32,754 nucleotides of DNA from Moorena bouillonii PNG (GTDB lineage: Bacteria; Cyanobacteriota; Cyanobacteriia; Cyanobacteriales; Coleofasciculaceae), in the NCBI RefSeq assembly GCF_001942495.1, contig NZ_MKZS01000001.1, forward strand, positions 2,706,463 through 2,739,216, in the 5' to 3' direction. Position 1 is the stretch's first letter. Each line of letters opens with the position of its first letter. Positions 26,703 to 32,754 of the stretch are shown piece by piece. A program made the position numbers and the translations under genes. A model generated the notes under the pieces. It had not been told where the DNA came from, did not search any database, and worked only from the letters and a program-made list of their open reading frames with translations.

Positions 26703-27685
26703 CCTTATCCCAGTCTTCAAAGGTTCAGTTAAATGTACAACTGGTATTAGATAAAAAAACTACCAGAAAACAGCAGAAGCTGAATACCTTAACTAACTAT
26801 GTGCAGCAGTATCCCTCTGGATGGAAGAAACGGTTGGAATTGGCTGATTTACTCTATGAAAGTGGAAACTGGGAGCAGGCTGTTAAGGAGTATGACCAAG
26901 TTATTCAGCGGCAATCTCAATTAATTCAGGTAAGGTTGAAACTGGGGAAACTTTTACAGTTGATGGGAGAGGTGGCTAAGGCAATTGAGGTTTATGAGAG
27001 TGCTTTGCCATTATCCAGTAATGTTGCTACTGGGCATCATATCCGGGGTTTGATAGAGGTCTGTCGCCGTCAGCCAGAGAAAGCAGTAAAAGCCTTTGAG
27101 ACAGCCGCATCTTCTGAGCCAGAAAATCCGTCTCACTGGCTGGCATTGGGGCGGGTTGAGATGGAACTGGATCATGCTCACGCTGCTTTGAAAGCTTTTG
27201 AGCAAATCTTGTTACTTCAGCCAGATGATATTGTTGCTATGATTCACAGTTATGATGCACTCCTAATACTGGGTGATTTTCAGTCAGCAGAGTTGAGGTT
27301 AAGTAGAGCAGAAGAGTTAGCCCCTGGTGATTACTCAGTTTTAAAACGACGCTTGGCCTATCGTTGCCGGATGAAATTAGTATTGGGTAAAGAAGGGAAG
27401 CAGACTAAAAAGATAGTTAATGCTGTATTGAAACTGGCTCCCCACTCCGCTGATGCTCACCAGTTGCAGGCTGACTATTATCGGTTGCGAGGAGAGTCGG
27501 CAAAAAGCCTGGCTATATTGAAGCAGTTTACTGAGGAGCACCCAAATAATCCTCATGGCTGGTGTTATTATTCCCGGTTTTTGTCTGATAGGGGTGAAAA
27601 TAAAAGGGCGGTTGAAGTTATTGAGAAAGCTGATCATCTATACCCGAATAATTGGCTATTTTATGGGGCTTTATGTAAGTTGTAG
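26672..27685 (+). CDS. Tetratricopeptide-repeat protein overlapping the sigma gene
   Basis: The product has 337 residues. ATG 26672 is preceded by GAGG at 26658-26661, a good ribosome site lying inside the sigma gene, which supports this start and translational coupling through the 31-nt overlap. After a ~35-residue N-terminus, TPR units fill the protein: LELADLLYESGNWEQAVKEY, LGKLLQLMGEVAKAIEVYES, FETAASSEPENPSHWLALGR, DYYRLRGESAKSLAILKQF and FLSDRGENKRAVEVIEKAD. There is no signal peptide or membrane helix. TPR proteins bind partner proteins; a role in holding or presenting the sigma factor is inferred only from the tight overlap. Confidence 0.88.
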   Translation: MFRNTTPCLVTLSQSSKVQLNVQLVLDKKTTRKQQKLNTLTNYVQQYPSGWKKRLELADLLYESGNWEQAVKEYDQVIQRQSQLIQVRLKLGKLLQLMGEVAKAIEVYESALPLSSNVATGHHIRGLIEVCRRQPEKAVKAFETAASSEPENPSHWLALGRVEMELDHAHAALKAFEQILLLQPDDIVAMIHSYDALLILGDFQSAELRLSRAEELAPGDYSVLKRRLAYRCRMKLVLGKEGKQTKKIVNAVLKLAPHSADAHQLQADYYRLRGESAKSLAILKQFTEEHPNNPHGWCYYSRFLSDRGENKRAVEVIEKADHLYPNNWLFYGALCKL

Positions 27686-27712
27686 GGTGCGAAGCATGAA
27701 ATGTAACGCACC
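27686..27712. repeat. GGTGCG...CGCACC hairpin directly after TPR stop
   Basis: GGTGCG (27686-27691) and CGCACC (27707-27712) flank a 15-base loop. The GTGCGTTA-type hairpin family recurs at 28593-28618, 30725-30750 and 32612-32637. No T-tract follows, so it is a repeat rather than a standard terminator. It replaces the 5' end of the next pseudogene. Confidence 0.5.
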
Positions 27713-27718
27713 GTATTA

Positions 27719-27883
27719 ATTCAAAAGCATTATGATTGGTTTATTATTATTGAACCTGATAGTGGGGAGTATTTTATCGATTAAAATGAAAAGGTAGCAC
27801 TGGCAAAATACCGTTCTCAACATCCAGGTAAAAAGTGTATTATTATGCGAATTAATGAAACAGGAACTTGTGGAACAATATGA
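27719..27883 (+). pseudogene. Small partner protein of aspartic-protease pair, truncated remnant
   Basis: The readable frame (HYDWFIIIEPDSGEYFID, stop, NEKVALAKYRSQHPGKKC ... RINETGTCGTI) has lost its start codon and has an internal TAA at about position 27775. The pattern EPDSGEYF ... MRINETGTCGTI matches a small cyanobacterial protein that normally precedes a retropepsin-like gene; here its TGA overlaps the next ATG (ATGA at 27880-27883), the usual coupled arrangement. The function of the pair is unknown to me. Confidence 0.65.
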
Positions 27884-27898
27884 TCCAAGGTGAATTTA

Positions 27899-28039
27899 AA
27901 GCGGTTTGCAATTCATTTAGGTACAAAGTTCTGGTTTTTTAGGGAGCAGGGAGCAGGGAGCAGGGAGCAGGGAAGAGGGAAGAGGGAAGAGGGAAGAAGG
28001 AAAACAATCCTGTGTACCTGATAGTTATGCAAACCGCCG
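27899..28039. mobile_element. 141-bp MITE with TA target duplication
   Basis: The ends are GCGGTTTGCA and TGCAAACCGC with further imperfect matching inward to GGTAC/GTACC. The element is flanked by TA at 27897-27898 and 28040-28041. Removing it with one TA joins GAA TTT A to AT AGT CGA, restoring the protease frame. The interior holds heptamers GGGAGCA (x4) and GGGAAGA (x4). A TA target is typical of IS630/Tc1-mariner-derived MITEs. A decayed relative lies at about 25772-25905. Confidence 0.75.
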
Positions 28040-28148
28040 TAATAGTCGAGGAGAGTTGTTTTTTGAAATTGGCTTGATGTCTGATGATGGAGAGATTTTT
28101 GCCGTAATGGCACTGTTAGATACAGGGTTTACTGATGATTTATCATAA

Positions 28149-28246
28149 TACCAAAAACTGCTCGGATATCTTGACTACTGTTCCCTGTTCCCTGTTCCCT
28201 GTTCCCTTGAGATATCAATCCTATGTTCACATCTCAAATACAAACG
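28149..28246. repeat. Repeat block replacing part of the protease gene
   Basis: TTCCCTG heptamers (about 28180-28207) lie between GATATCT (28165-28171) and AGATATC (28210-28216). ACATCTCAAATACAAACGC (about 28230-28247) is shared with 25748-25766. Roughly 40 expected codons of the protease are missing here, so this is substitution or deletion as well as insertion. Confidence 0.55.
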
Positions 28247-28308
28247 CTATATGAGGGAAAGGTGGTTATTGAGGAAGAGGAGTTTACGGTTGAAGTGTTA
28301 GGAGGAGA

Positions 28309-28442
28309 GGGTGCATCTCATATTTGTAAAAAAGTTGCGTAGGGTGTGTTAGGGGGGCCTCATTTTCCGCTCAAGCGCCAGGGTTTAGACAGCCCGCCCC
28401 GTAACGCACCACCTTGTCAAACAACAAAAATGAGATGCACCC
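28309..28442. mobile_element. 134-bp MITE, GGGTGCATCTCAT ends, 8-bp target duplication
   Basis: Perfect 13-bp terminal inverted repeats (28309-28321 and 28430-28442) are flanked by GGAGGAGA at 28301-28308 and 28443-28450. Removal with one duplication joins GTG TTA GGA GGA GA to T CAA CTG GTG, restoring the protease reading. Related shorter copies lie at 29513-29599 and 31400-31486. No ORF is inside. Confidence 0.85.
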
Positions 28443-28592
28443 GGAGGAGATCAACTGGTGAATAGTCTTTTAGGTGTTTTGTGGTTACGAACAAAGCGTT
28501 TAGTTGTGGATTTTCCCATGGGAGTGTTAACCCTAGGATAAGCGATGCTCAGCAAAGAGCTGCTATGGGAAAGTATTACTGATAGTTAAAGA

Positions 28593-28618
28593 GGTGCGTT
28601 ACACTTGGTTAACGCACC
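28593..28618. repeat. GGTGCGTTA...TAACGCACC hairpin
   Basis: A 9-bp perfect stem with an 8-base loop lies after the protease pseudogene. Near-identical copies at 30725-30750 and 32612-32637 sit at matching positions in the peptidoglycan-binding gene array. The rest of 28542-28889 holds a CCGTAGGTCACGCTACG palindrome (28661-28688) and no gene. Confidence 0.65.
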
Positions 28619-28681
28619 CGACAAGATCAGGGATTAGCCCAAAGGGCAGTGCTTCGCGATTGACCGTAGGTCACGCTACGG

Positions 28682-28717
28682 GAACGCACTAATTCGGGAT
28701 CTTTAGCAAAAGATATT
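28682..28717 (-). pseudogene. Orphan 3' end of a peptidoglycan-binding gene copy
   Basis: GAACGCACTAATTCGGG and the following TTTAGCAAAAGATATT match the 3' end and downstream sequence of the intact copies at 30811-30843 (stop codon context TTTAGCAAAACATATTACC). Homology then stops abruptly. It looks like the scar of an array member lost by unequal recombination or deletion. Confidence 0.55.
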
Positions 28718-28889
28718 GGTTCTTCAGTACCTTTTATGCTAAACCGACAGTTAAAAAACTCAGAAAGCTTACGGTACAAGGGTTCTTAGGCTATTTAACT
28801 AGCAAAATATTCTGAATACGGCCTCTTTCCCCTGCTCCGAACGCGCCCCGCGTGGCCCACGGCCTCAGTCCCTTTGCCAAAGTGTTTAT

Positions 28890-29330
28890 TTAGCATGACC
28901 GTAGAGTCAAGATATCATCGATGGCACGATAGGTTTTTTTACTGACAATCCCATCAACAATCAAGTGGTTAGGATCAGATTCGTAGAGGGTTTCGTTGTA
29001 GTCGCTTTGGAACTTCATTACTACCTGTTCTGTTTGGGAGCCAAACTGTCCGTCAATAACCAAATAATAGCCCATGTAGCAATTTAAGAACTGCTGGAGA
29101 AAGCGGACAGCTTGACCGGCTTTTCCCTTTTTCAAAACTGGTAGGTGGGTGACGTAAGCAGCGTTAGCCTGACTAGTTACTTCAGAACCATTAGCTAGTG
29201 CCAAACCATTAGCTAGTGCAGAACCATTAGCTAGTACAGAGTTAGAATTGATAGTGTTAGTTCCCATGATTGATTTCTTTTCCTTGATGATTTGACGTTT
29301 ACGATGGAATACCTTGTCAGGTTTCGACAT
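28890..29330 (-). CDS. Peptidoglycan-binding-domain protein, array member 1
   Basis: The frame has 146 residues from ATG 29330; an internal ATG (residue 22, position 29267, MGTNTINSN) is the more likely start because the first 21 codons change freely among copies and AAGGA precedes the second ATG by 13 nt. A short repeat of ALANGS-type units (three) leads to one PG-binding type-1 domain: LPVLKKGKAGQAVRFLQQFL, DGQFGSQTEQVVMKFQ, VDGIVSKKTYRAI. There is no catalytic domain and no signal peptide. The C-terminus (DDILTLRSC) differs from the other members. Binding of cell-wall glycan is the family role; a target here is unknown. Confidence 0.82.
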   Translation of the reverse strand: MSKPDKVFHRKRQIIKEKKSIMGTNTINSNSVLANGSALANGLALANGSEVTSQANAAYVTHLPVLKKGKAGQAVRFLQQFLNCYMGYYLVIDGQFGSQTEQVVMKFQSDYNETLYESDPNHLIVDGIVSKKTYRAIDDILTLRSC

Positions 29331-29512
29331 TGGACAAAGTTTTTATTTTCTGTCTTTTGTCTCTACACCTTTAAGACGATCTCAAAACCCTATTTTGGAA
29401 TTTTTCGAGTTAGCACCAATTTTTGTCGATCGACTCACCCCATTAAACCTACTTGACCTCTCAAACCCCTCTTGCCATCTAACTTGTAGCCGTTTCAGTG
29501 TCAGGGACAATT

Positions 29513-29599
29513 GGGTGCATCTCAATGGATGAAATTAGGCAAAAATTCCCACACTTCCCGCGCCCCCGCCCCTTATTTTTTACAAATATGAGATGCACC
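29513..29599. mobile_element. 87-bp MITE copy with GGGTGCATCTCA ends
   Basis: It starts GGGTGCATCTCA and ends TGAGATGCACC, with AGGGACAATT on both sides (29503-29512 and 29600-29609), a 9-10 bp duplication. The interior is shorter than in 28309-28442 and C-rich. It lies upstream of array member 1. The rest of the 29331-30054 spacer holds a terminator and a hairpin, listed separately. Confidence 0.8.
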
Positions 29600-29754
29600 A
29601 GGGACAATTTACCCCTGGTGCAACCGAGGCTATATCCCTGCCCTTGTGTTTGTTACAGAGAGTACAAGATAACGCTAAATTGGATTAATTACTAACAGTA
29701 ACGAGCTGTATAGACCAAATAGCCGGTCGGGACTTCCTGGGATTCTGTTAGCAT

Positions 29755-29777
29755 CAAAAAACCCCCTTAACGGGGGC
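29755..29777 (-). terminator. Intrinsic terminator downstream of array member 2
   Basis: Read on the minus strand, CCCCC-GTTAA-GGGGG is followed by TTTTTT. It lies about 280 bp after the stop of array member 2 and before member 1, separating the two transcription units. Confidence 0.75.
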
Positions 29778-29994
29778 TGTTCAGAGGTAAACTTGAGGGA
29801 GTTTGGTCGGTAGTTAGATATTATATATTTTGAAATTGTTTAGGTTTAGGACTTGATTTTGGTCAAGAATTTATTGTAGAATTATGACCTGCTCTTCAGA
29901 TGATACCGCCTTAATTGCCAGGATGCGGCGAGGCATTTTGGGTTGAGTTGGGAGTAATTCAGTGACCAGTCACCAGTGATCAGATGATTGTAAC

Positions 29995-30025
29995 GGGCGG
30001 TGAGCAGGGGCTGAGTTCACCGCCC
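29995..30025. other. GGGCGGTGA/TCACCGCCC stem-loop
   Basis: A 9-bp perfect stem with a 13-base loop lies 30 bp past the stop of array member 2. No T-tract follows on either strand, so it may stabilise the transcript end rather than terminate. It is copied at 31882-31912. Confidence 0.5.
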
Positions 30026-30054
30026 TGTGCTATATCCCTACTAATTCGGGATCT

Positions 30055-30498
30055 TTAGCAAAACATATTACCGATGGCACGATAGGTTTCTTTCCCGACA
30101 ATCCCATCTACAATCAAGTAGTCAGGATTAGATTTGCCCTGGTAGTTGTAGTCGCTTTGGAAATTCCTTACTGCCTGTTCTGTTTGGGGGCCAAACTGTC
30201 CGTCAAAAACCAAAGAATAGCCCATGTAGCAAATTAATAACTGCTGGAGAAAGCGGACAGCTTCACCGGCTTTTCCCTTTTTCAAAACTGGTAGGTGGGT
30301 GACGTAAGCAGCGTTAGCCTGACTAGTTACTTCAGAACCATTAGCTAGTGCAGAACCATTAGCTGGTGCAGAACCATTAGCTAGTGCAGAACCATTAGCT
30401 AGTGCAGATTTAGAATTGATAGTGTTAGTTAGCATGATGGATTTCTTTTCCTTAATGATTTGACGTTTACGATGGAATACCTTTTCAGGTTTCGACAT
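30055..30498 (-). CDS. Peptidoglycan-binding-domain protein, array member 2
   Basis: The frame has 147 residues from ATG 30498, with a likely alternative start at residue 22 (ATG 30435, MLTNTINSKS). Four ANGS units (ALANGS, ALANGS, APANGS, ALANGS) precede TSQANAAYVTHLPVLKKG and a single PG-binding type-1 domain (GEAVRFLQQLL, DGQFGPQTEQAVRNFQSDYN, VDGIVGKETYRAIGNMFC). Compared with member 1, YYLVIDGQ is changed to YSLVFDGQ. It has no enzyme domain, no signal peptide and no membrane helix. It is identical to member 4. Confidence 0.84.
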   Translation of the reverse strand: MSKPEKVFHRKRQIIKEKKSIMLTNTINSKSALANGSALANGSAPANGSALANGSEVTSQANAAYVTHLPVLKKGKAGEAVRFLQQLLICYMGYSLVFDGQFGPQTEQAVRNFQSDYNYQGKSNPDYLIVDGIVGKETYRAIGNMFC

Positions 30499-30827
30499 TG
30501 GACAAAGTTTTTATTCTCTGTCTTTTGTCTCTACACCCTTAAGACGATCTCAAAACCCTATTTTGGAATTTTTCGAGTTAGCACCAATTTTTTGATCTCA
30601 ACTCACCCCATTCAAACCCATTTCAAAGCCCAAAACCCTTTTAAAACCTAACTTTTAGCCGTTTCAGTGTGTTGGGGGAAAAAGCTCGGAGCCGCTACCC
30701 GAACCCATTACTGATAGCAAAAAAGGTGCGTTACACGTTGTTAACGCACCCGACAAGATCAGGCATTAGTCCAAAGAGCGCTTCGCCATTGACCGTCACG
30801 CTACCCGAACGCACTAATTCGGGATCT
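30499..30827. repeat. Spacer between array members 2 and 3
   Basis: Upstream of member 2, the first ~110 bp match the upstream region of members 1 and 3, but no MITE is present and the sequence departs at GATCTCAACTCACCCC. It contains the GGTGCGTTA hairpin (30725-30750) and CCGTCACGCTACCCGAACGC, a shortened palindrome. It is copied at 32386-32714. No gene is seen. Confidence 0.6.
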
Positions 30828-31217
30828 TTAGCAAAACATATTACCGATGGCACGATAGGTTTCTTTCCCGACAATCCCATCAACAATCAAGTAGTCAGGA
30901 TTAGATTTGTCGAAGTAGTTGTAGTCGCTTTGGAAATCCCTTACTGCCTGTTCTGTTTGGGAGCCAAACTGTCCGTCAATAAGCAAATAATAGCCCGTGT
31001 AGCAATTTAAGAACTGCTGGAGAAAGCGGACAGCTTCACCGGCTGTTCCCTTTTTCAAAACTGGTAGGTGGGTGATGTAAGCAGCGTTAGCCTGACTAGT
31101 TACTTGAGAACCATTAGCTAGTACAGAGTTAGAATTGATAGTGTTAGTTACCATGATGGATTTCTTTTTATTAATGATTTGAGGTTTACGATGGAATACC
31201 TTTTCAGGTTTCGACAT
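30828..31217 (-). CDS. Peptidoglycan-binding-domain protein, array member 3
   Basis: The frame has 129 residues from ATG 31217, or from ATG 31154 (MVTNTINSNSVLANGSQV). It has only one ANGS unit, the shortest version, followed by the same PG-binding type-1 domain (LPVLKKGTAGEAVRFLQQFL, DGQFGSQTEQAVRDFQSDYN, VDGIVGKETYRAIGNMFC). In the leader region, changes such as KRQIIKEKK to KPQIINKKK are mostly non-synonymous and the AAGGA is lost, which supports the later start for the family. Its domain core combines features of members 1 (YYL-IDGQFGS) and 2 (NMFC end), as expected from exchange between copies. Confidence 0.83.
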   Translation of the reverse strand: MSKPEKVFHRKPQIINKKKSIMVTNTINSNSVLANGSQVTSQANAAYITHLPVLKKGTAGEAVRFLQQFLNCYTGYYLLIDGQFGSQTEQAVRDFQSDYNYFDKSNPDYLIVDGIVGKETYRAIGNMFC

Positions 31218-31399
31218 TGGACAAAGTTTTTATTTTCTGTCTTTTGTCTCTACACCTTTAAGACGATCTCAAAACCCTATTTTGGAATTTTTCGAGTTAG
31301 CACCAATTTTTGTCGATCGACTCACCCCATTAAACCTACTTGACCTCTCAAACCCCTCTTGCCATCTAACTTGTAGCCGTTTCAGTGTCAGGGACAATT

Positions 31400-31486
31400 G
31401 GGTGCATCTCAATGGATGAAATTAGGCAAAAATTCCCACACTTCCCGCGCCCCCGCCCCTTATTTTTTACAAATATGAGATGCACC
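31400..31486. mobile_element. 87-bp MITE, duplicated copy
   Basis: It is identical to 29513-29599, including the AGGGACAATT flanks (31390-31399 and 31487-31496). It was copied by the 1887-bp duplication, not by separate insertion. Confidence 0.8.
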
Positions 31487-31641
31487 AGGGACAATTTACC
31501 CCTGGTGCAACCGAGGCTATATCCCTGCCCTTGTGTTTGTTACAGAGAGTACAAGATAACGCTAAATTGGATTAATTACTAACAGTAACGAGCTGTATAG
31601 ACCAAATAGCCGGTCGGGACTTCCTGGGATTCTGTTAGCAT

Positions 31642-31664
31642 CAAAAAACCCCCTTAACGGGGGC
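31642..31664 (-). terminator. Intrinsic terminator downstream of array member 4
   Basis: It is the copy of 29755-29777: CCCCC-GTTAA-GGGGG followed by T6 on the minus strand, between member 4 and member 3. Confidence 0.75.
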
Positions 31665-31941
31665 TGTTCAGAGGTAAACTTGAGGGAGTTTGGTCGGTAG
31701 TTAGATATTATATATTTTGAAATTGTTTAGGTTTAGGACTTGATTTTGGTCAAGAATTTATTGTAGAATTATGACCTGCTCTTCAGATGATACCGCCTTA
31801 ATTGCCAGGATGCGGCGAGGCATTTTGGGTTGAGTTGGGAGTAATTCAGTGACCAGTCACCAGTGATCAGATGATTGTAACGGGCGGTGAGCAGGGGCTG
31901 AGTTCACCGCCCTGTGCTATATCCCTACTAATTCGGGATCT

Positions 31942-32385
31942 TTAGCAAAACATATTACCGATGGCACGATAGGTTTCTTTCCCGACAATCCCATCTACAA
32001 TCAAGTAGTCAGGATTAGATTTGCCCTGGTAGTTGTAGTCGCTTTGGAAATTCCTTACTGCCTGTTCTGTTTGGGGGCCAAACTGTCCGTCAAAAACCAA
32101 AGAATAGCCCATGTAGCAAATTAATAACTGCTGGAGAAAGCGGACAGCTTCACCGGCTTTTCCCTTTTTCAAAACTGGTAGGTGGGTGACGTAAGCAGCG
32201 TTAGCCTGACTAGTTACTTCAGAACCATTAGCTAGTGCAGAACCATTAGCTGGTGCAGAACCATTAGCTAGTGCAGAACCATTAGCTAGTGCAGATTTAG
32301 AATTGATAGTGTTAGTTAGCATGATGGATTTCTTTTCCTTAATGATTTGACGTTTACGATGGAATACCTTTTCAGGTTTCGACAT
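31942..32385 (-). CDS. Peptidoglycan-binding-domain protein, array member 4
   Basis: The 147-residue product is identical to member 2, with four ANGS units and one PG-binding type-1 domain; the alternative start is ATG 32322. Identity extends through both flanks, so it arose by the 1887-bp tandem duplication. There has been no time for divergence, or conversion keeps the copies equal, or the duplication is an assembly artefact. Confidence 0.84.
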   Translation of the reverse strand: MSKPEKVFHRKRQIIKEKKSIMLTNTINSKSALANGSALANGSAPANGSALANGSEVTSQANAAYVTHLPVLKKGKAGEAVRFLQQLLICYMGYSLVFDGQFGPQTEQAVRNFQSDYNYQGKSNPDYLIVDGIVGKETYRAIGNMFC

Positions 32386-32714
32386 TGGACAAAGTTTTTA
32401 TTCTCTGTCTTTTGTCTCTACACCCTTAAGACGATCTCAAAACCCTATTTTGGAATTTTTCGAGTTAGCACCAATTTTTTGATCTCAACTCACCCCATTC
32501 AAACCCATTTCAAAGCCCAAAACCCTTTTAAAACCTAACTTTTAGCCGTTTCAGTGTGTTGGGGGAAAAAGCTCGGAGCCGCTACCCGAACCCATTACTG
32601 ATAGCAAAAAAGGTGCGTTACACGTTGTTAACGCACCCGACAAGATCAGGCATTAGTCCAAAGAGCGCTTCGCCATTGACCGTCACGCTACCCGAACGCA
32701 CTAATTCGGGATCT

Positions 32715-32754
32715 TTAGCAAAACATATTACCGATGGCACGATAGGTTTCTTTC
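32715..32754 (-). CDS. Peptidoglycan-binding-domain protein, array member 5 (3' end only)
   Basis: The last 12 codons (KETYRAIGNMFC) and TAA are present; the rest lies beyond the right edge. The sequence equals the 3' end of member 3 at 30828-30867, as expected if the 1887-bp unit continues. Confidence 0.75.
   Translation of the reverse strand, partial: KETYRAIGNMFC

Larger units (their letters stand above)
27880..28541 (+). pseudogene. Retropepsin-like aspartic protease, broken by three repeat insertions
   Basis: Four pieces of one protein are readable: MIQGEF (27880-27897); NSRGELFFEIGLMSDDG to ALLDTGFTDDLS with the catalytic DTG motif (to 28145); LYEGKVVIEEEEFTVEVLGG (28247 on); and DQLVNSLLGVLWLRTKRLVVD to GVLTLG ending at TAA 28539-28541. 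They are separated by an element at 27899-28039, a repeat replacing about 40 residues at 28149-28246, and an element at 28309-28442. The first and third insertions restore the frame when removed with one target duplication. The intact family is a small (~120-130 aa) protease, often coupled to the partner remnant upstream. Confidence 0.78.
29316..31202. repeat. 1887-bp tandem duplication, first unit
   Basis: From 29316 the sequence matches 31203 onward at an offset of 1887 bp, through the window end (1552 bp compared by eye, no difference seen). The single mismatch at 29315/31202 marks the left limit. The unit carries MITE, terminator, array member 2 and the 3' part of a member-3-type gene. 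Confidence 0.85.
31203..32754. repeat. 1887-bp tandem duplication, second unit (cut by window edge)
   Basis: This is the repeat of 29316-30867 as far as the window allows. It includes the MITE, terminator, member 4 and the beginning (3' end) of member 5. More units may follow outside the window. Confidence 0.85.

Noticed and set aside
27913-28113. 66-aa minus-strand ORF
   Set aside because: It lies in the TA-flanked MITE and its heptamers; the peptide is low complexity.
29498-29695. 65-aa plus ORF repeated at 31385-31582
   Set aside because: It reads the MITE and flanking spacer; its duplication follows the 1887-bp unit, not selection for coding.
30460-30651. 63-aa plus ORF repeated at 32347-32538
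   Set aside because: Antisense of the array gene 5' end and its leader, without recognisable features.

Overview
The window looks like accessory chromosome of a large, repeat-rich filamentous cyanobacterium. GCGATCGC (HIP1-type) octamers, WD40/STAND giant genes, heptameric tandem repeats and many copies of a palindrome containing CCACGCTACGCGAA all fit. My best guess is Moorena (formerly Moorea) or a close relative; this is inference from style, not a database match.

Layout. (1) 1-14.85 kb, minus strand: three paralogous giant genes, each caspase (peptidase C14) + nSTAND1 NTPase + one membrane helix + WD40 array. Copy A (1-2920) runs off the left edge. Copy B (3180-9377) is split by an IS701-type insertion sequence (7661-9057) between its catalytic His and Cys codons. 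Copy C (10170-14624) is intact. The N-terminal chassis is nearly identical in all three, while the membrane/linker and WD40 parts differ strongly. All three share a duplicated upstream leader. (2) 14.96-15.6 kb: a Uma2-family nuclease gene broken by a ~50-bp palindromic repeat, followed by a heptamer array. (3) 15.99-19.7 kb, minus: a second type of caspase protein, fused to an alpha/beta-hydrolase (PGAP1/lipase-like) domain and a C-terminal membrane anchor. (4) 19.8-20.0 kb: six 34-bp units of terminator-like hairpins; then a small acidic ORF. (5) 20.7-24.3 kb, minus: HTH + NB-ARC + pentapeptide + 14 WD40 repeats, with three TCACAA repeats spaced exactly 11 bp upstream. (6) 24.6-27.7 kb, plus: a 54-aa small ORF, a PAS/LuxR regulator, an ECF-like sigma factor and a TPR protein that overlaps the sigma gene by 31 nt. 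(7) 27.7-28.5 kb: remains of a small-protein/aspartic-protease gene pair destroyed by at least three short mobile elements, two with readable target duplications. (8) 28.9-32.75 kb, minus: a tandem family of five small peptidoglycan-binding-domain genes (the last cut by the window edge), including an apparently perfect 1887-bp tandem duplication.

How the parts may work together. The first 24 kb holds five NTPase/caspase/WD40 proteins of the kinds associated with cyanobacterial cell death and biological conflict: three caspase-nSTAND1-WD40, one caspase-hydrolase and one HTH-NB-ARC-WD40. The predicted topology of the three paralogues puts the WD40 array outside the cytoplasmic membrane and the caspase/NTPase inside, i.e. 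envelope sensors driving a cytoplasmic protease. The repeats, MITEs and dead transposase show a region in rapid turnover. No rRNA, tRNA or CRISPR array was seen.
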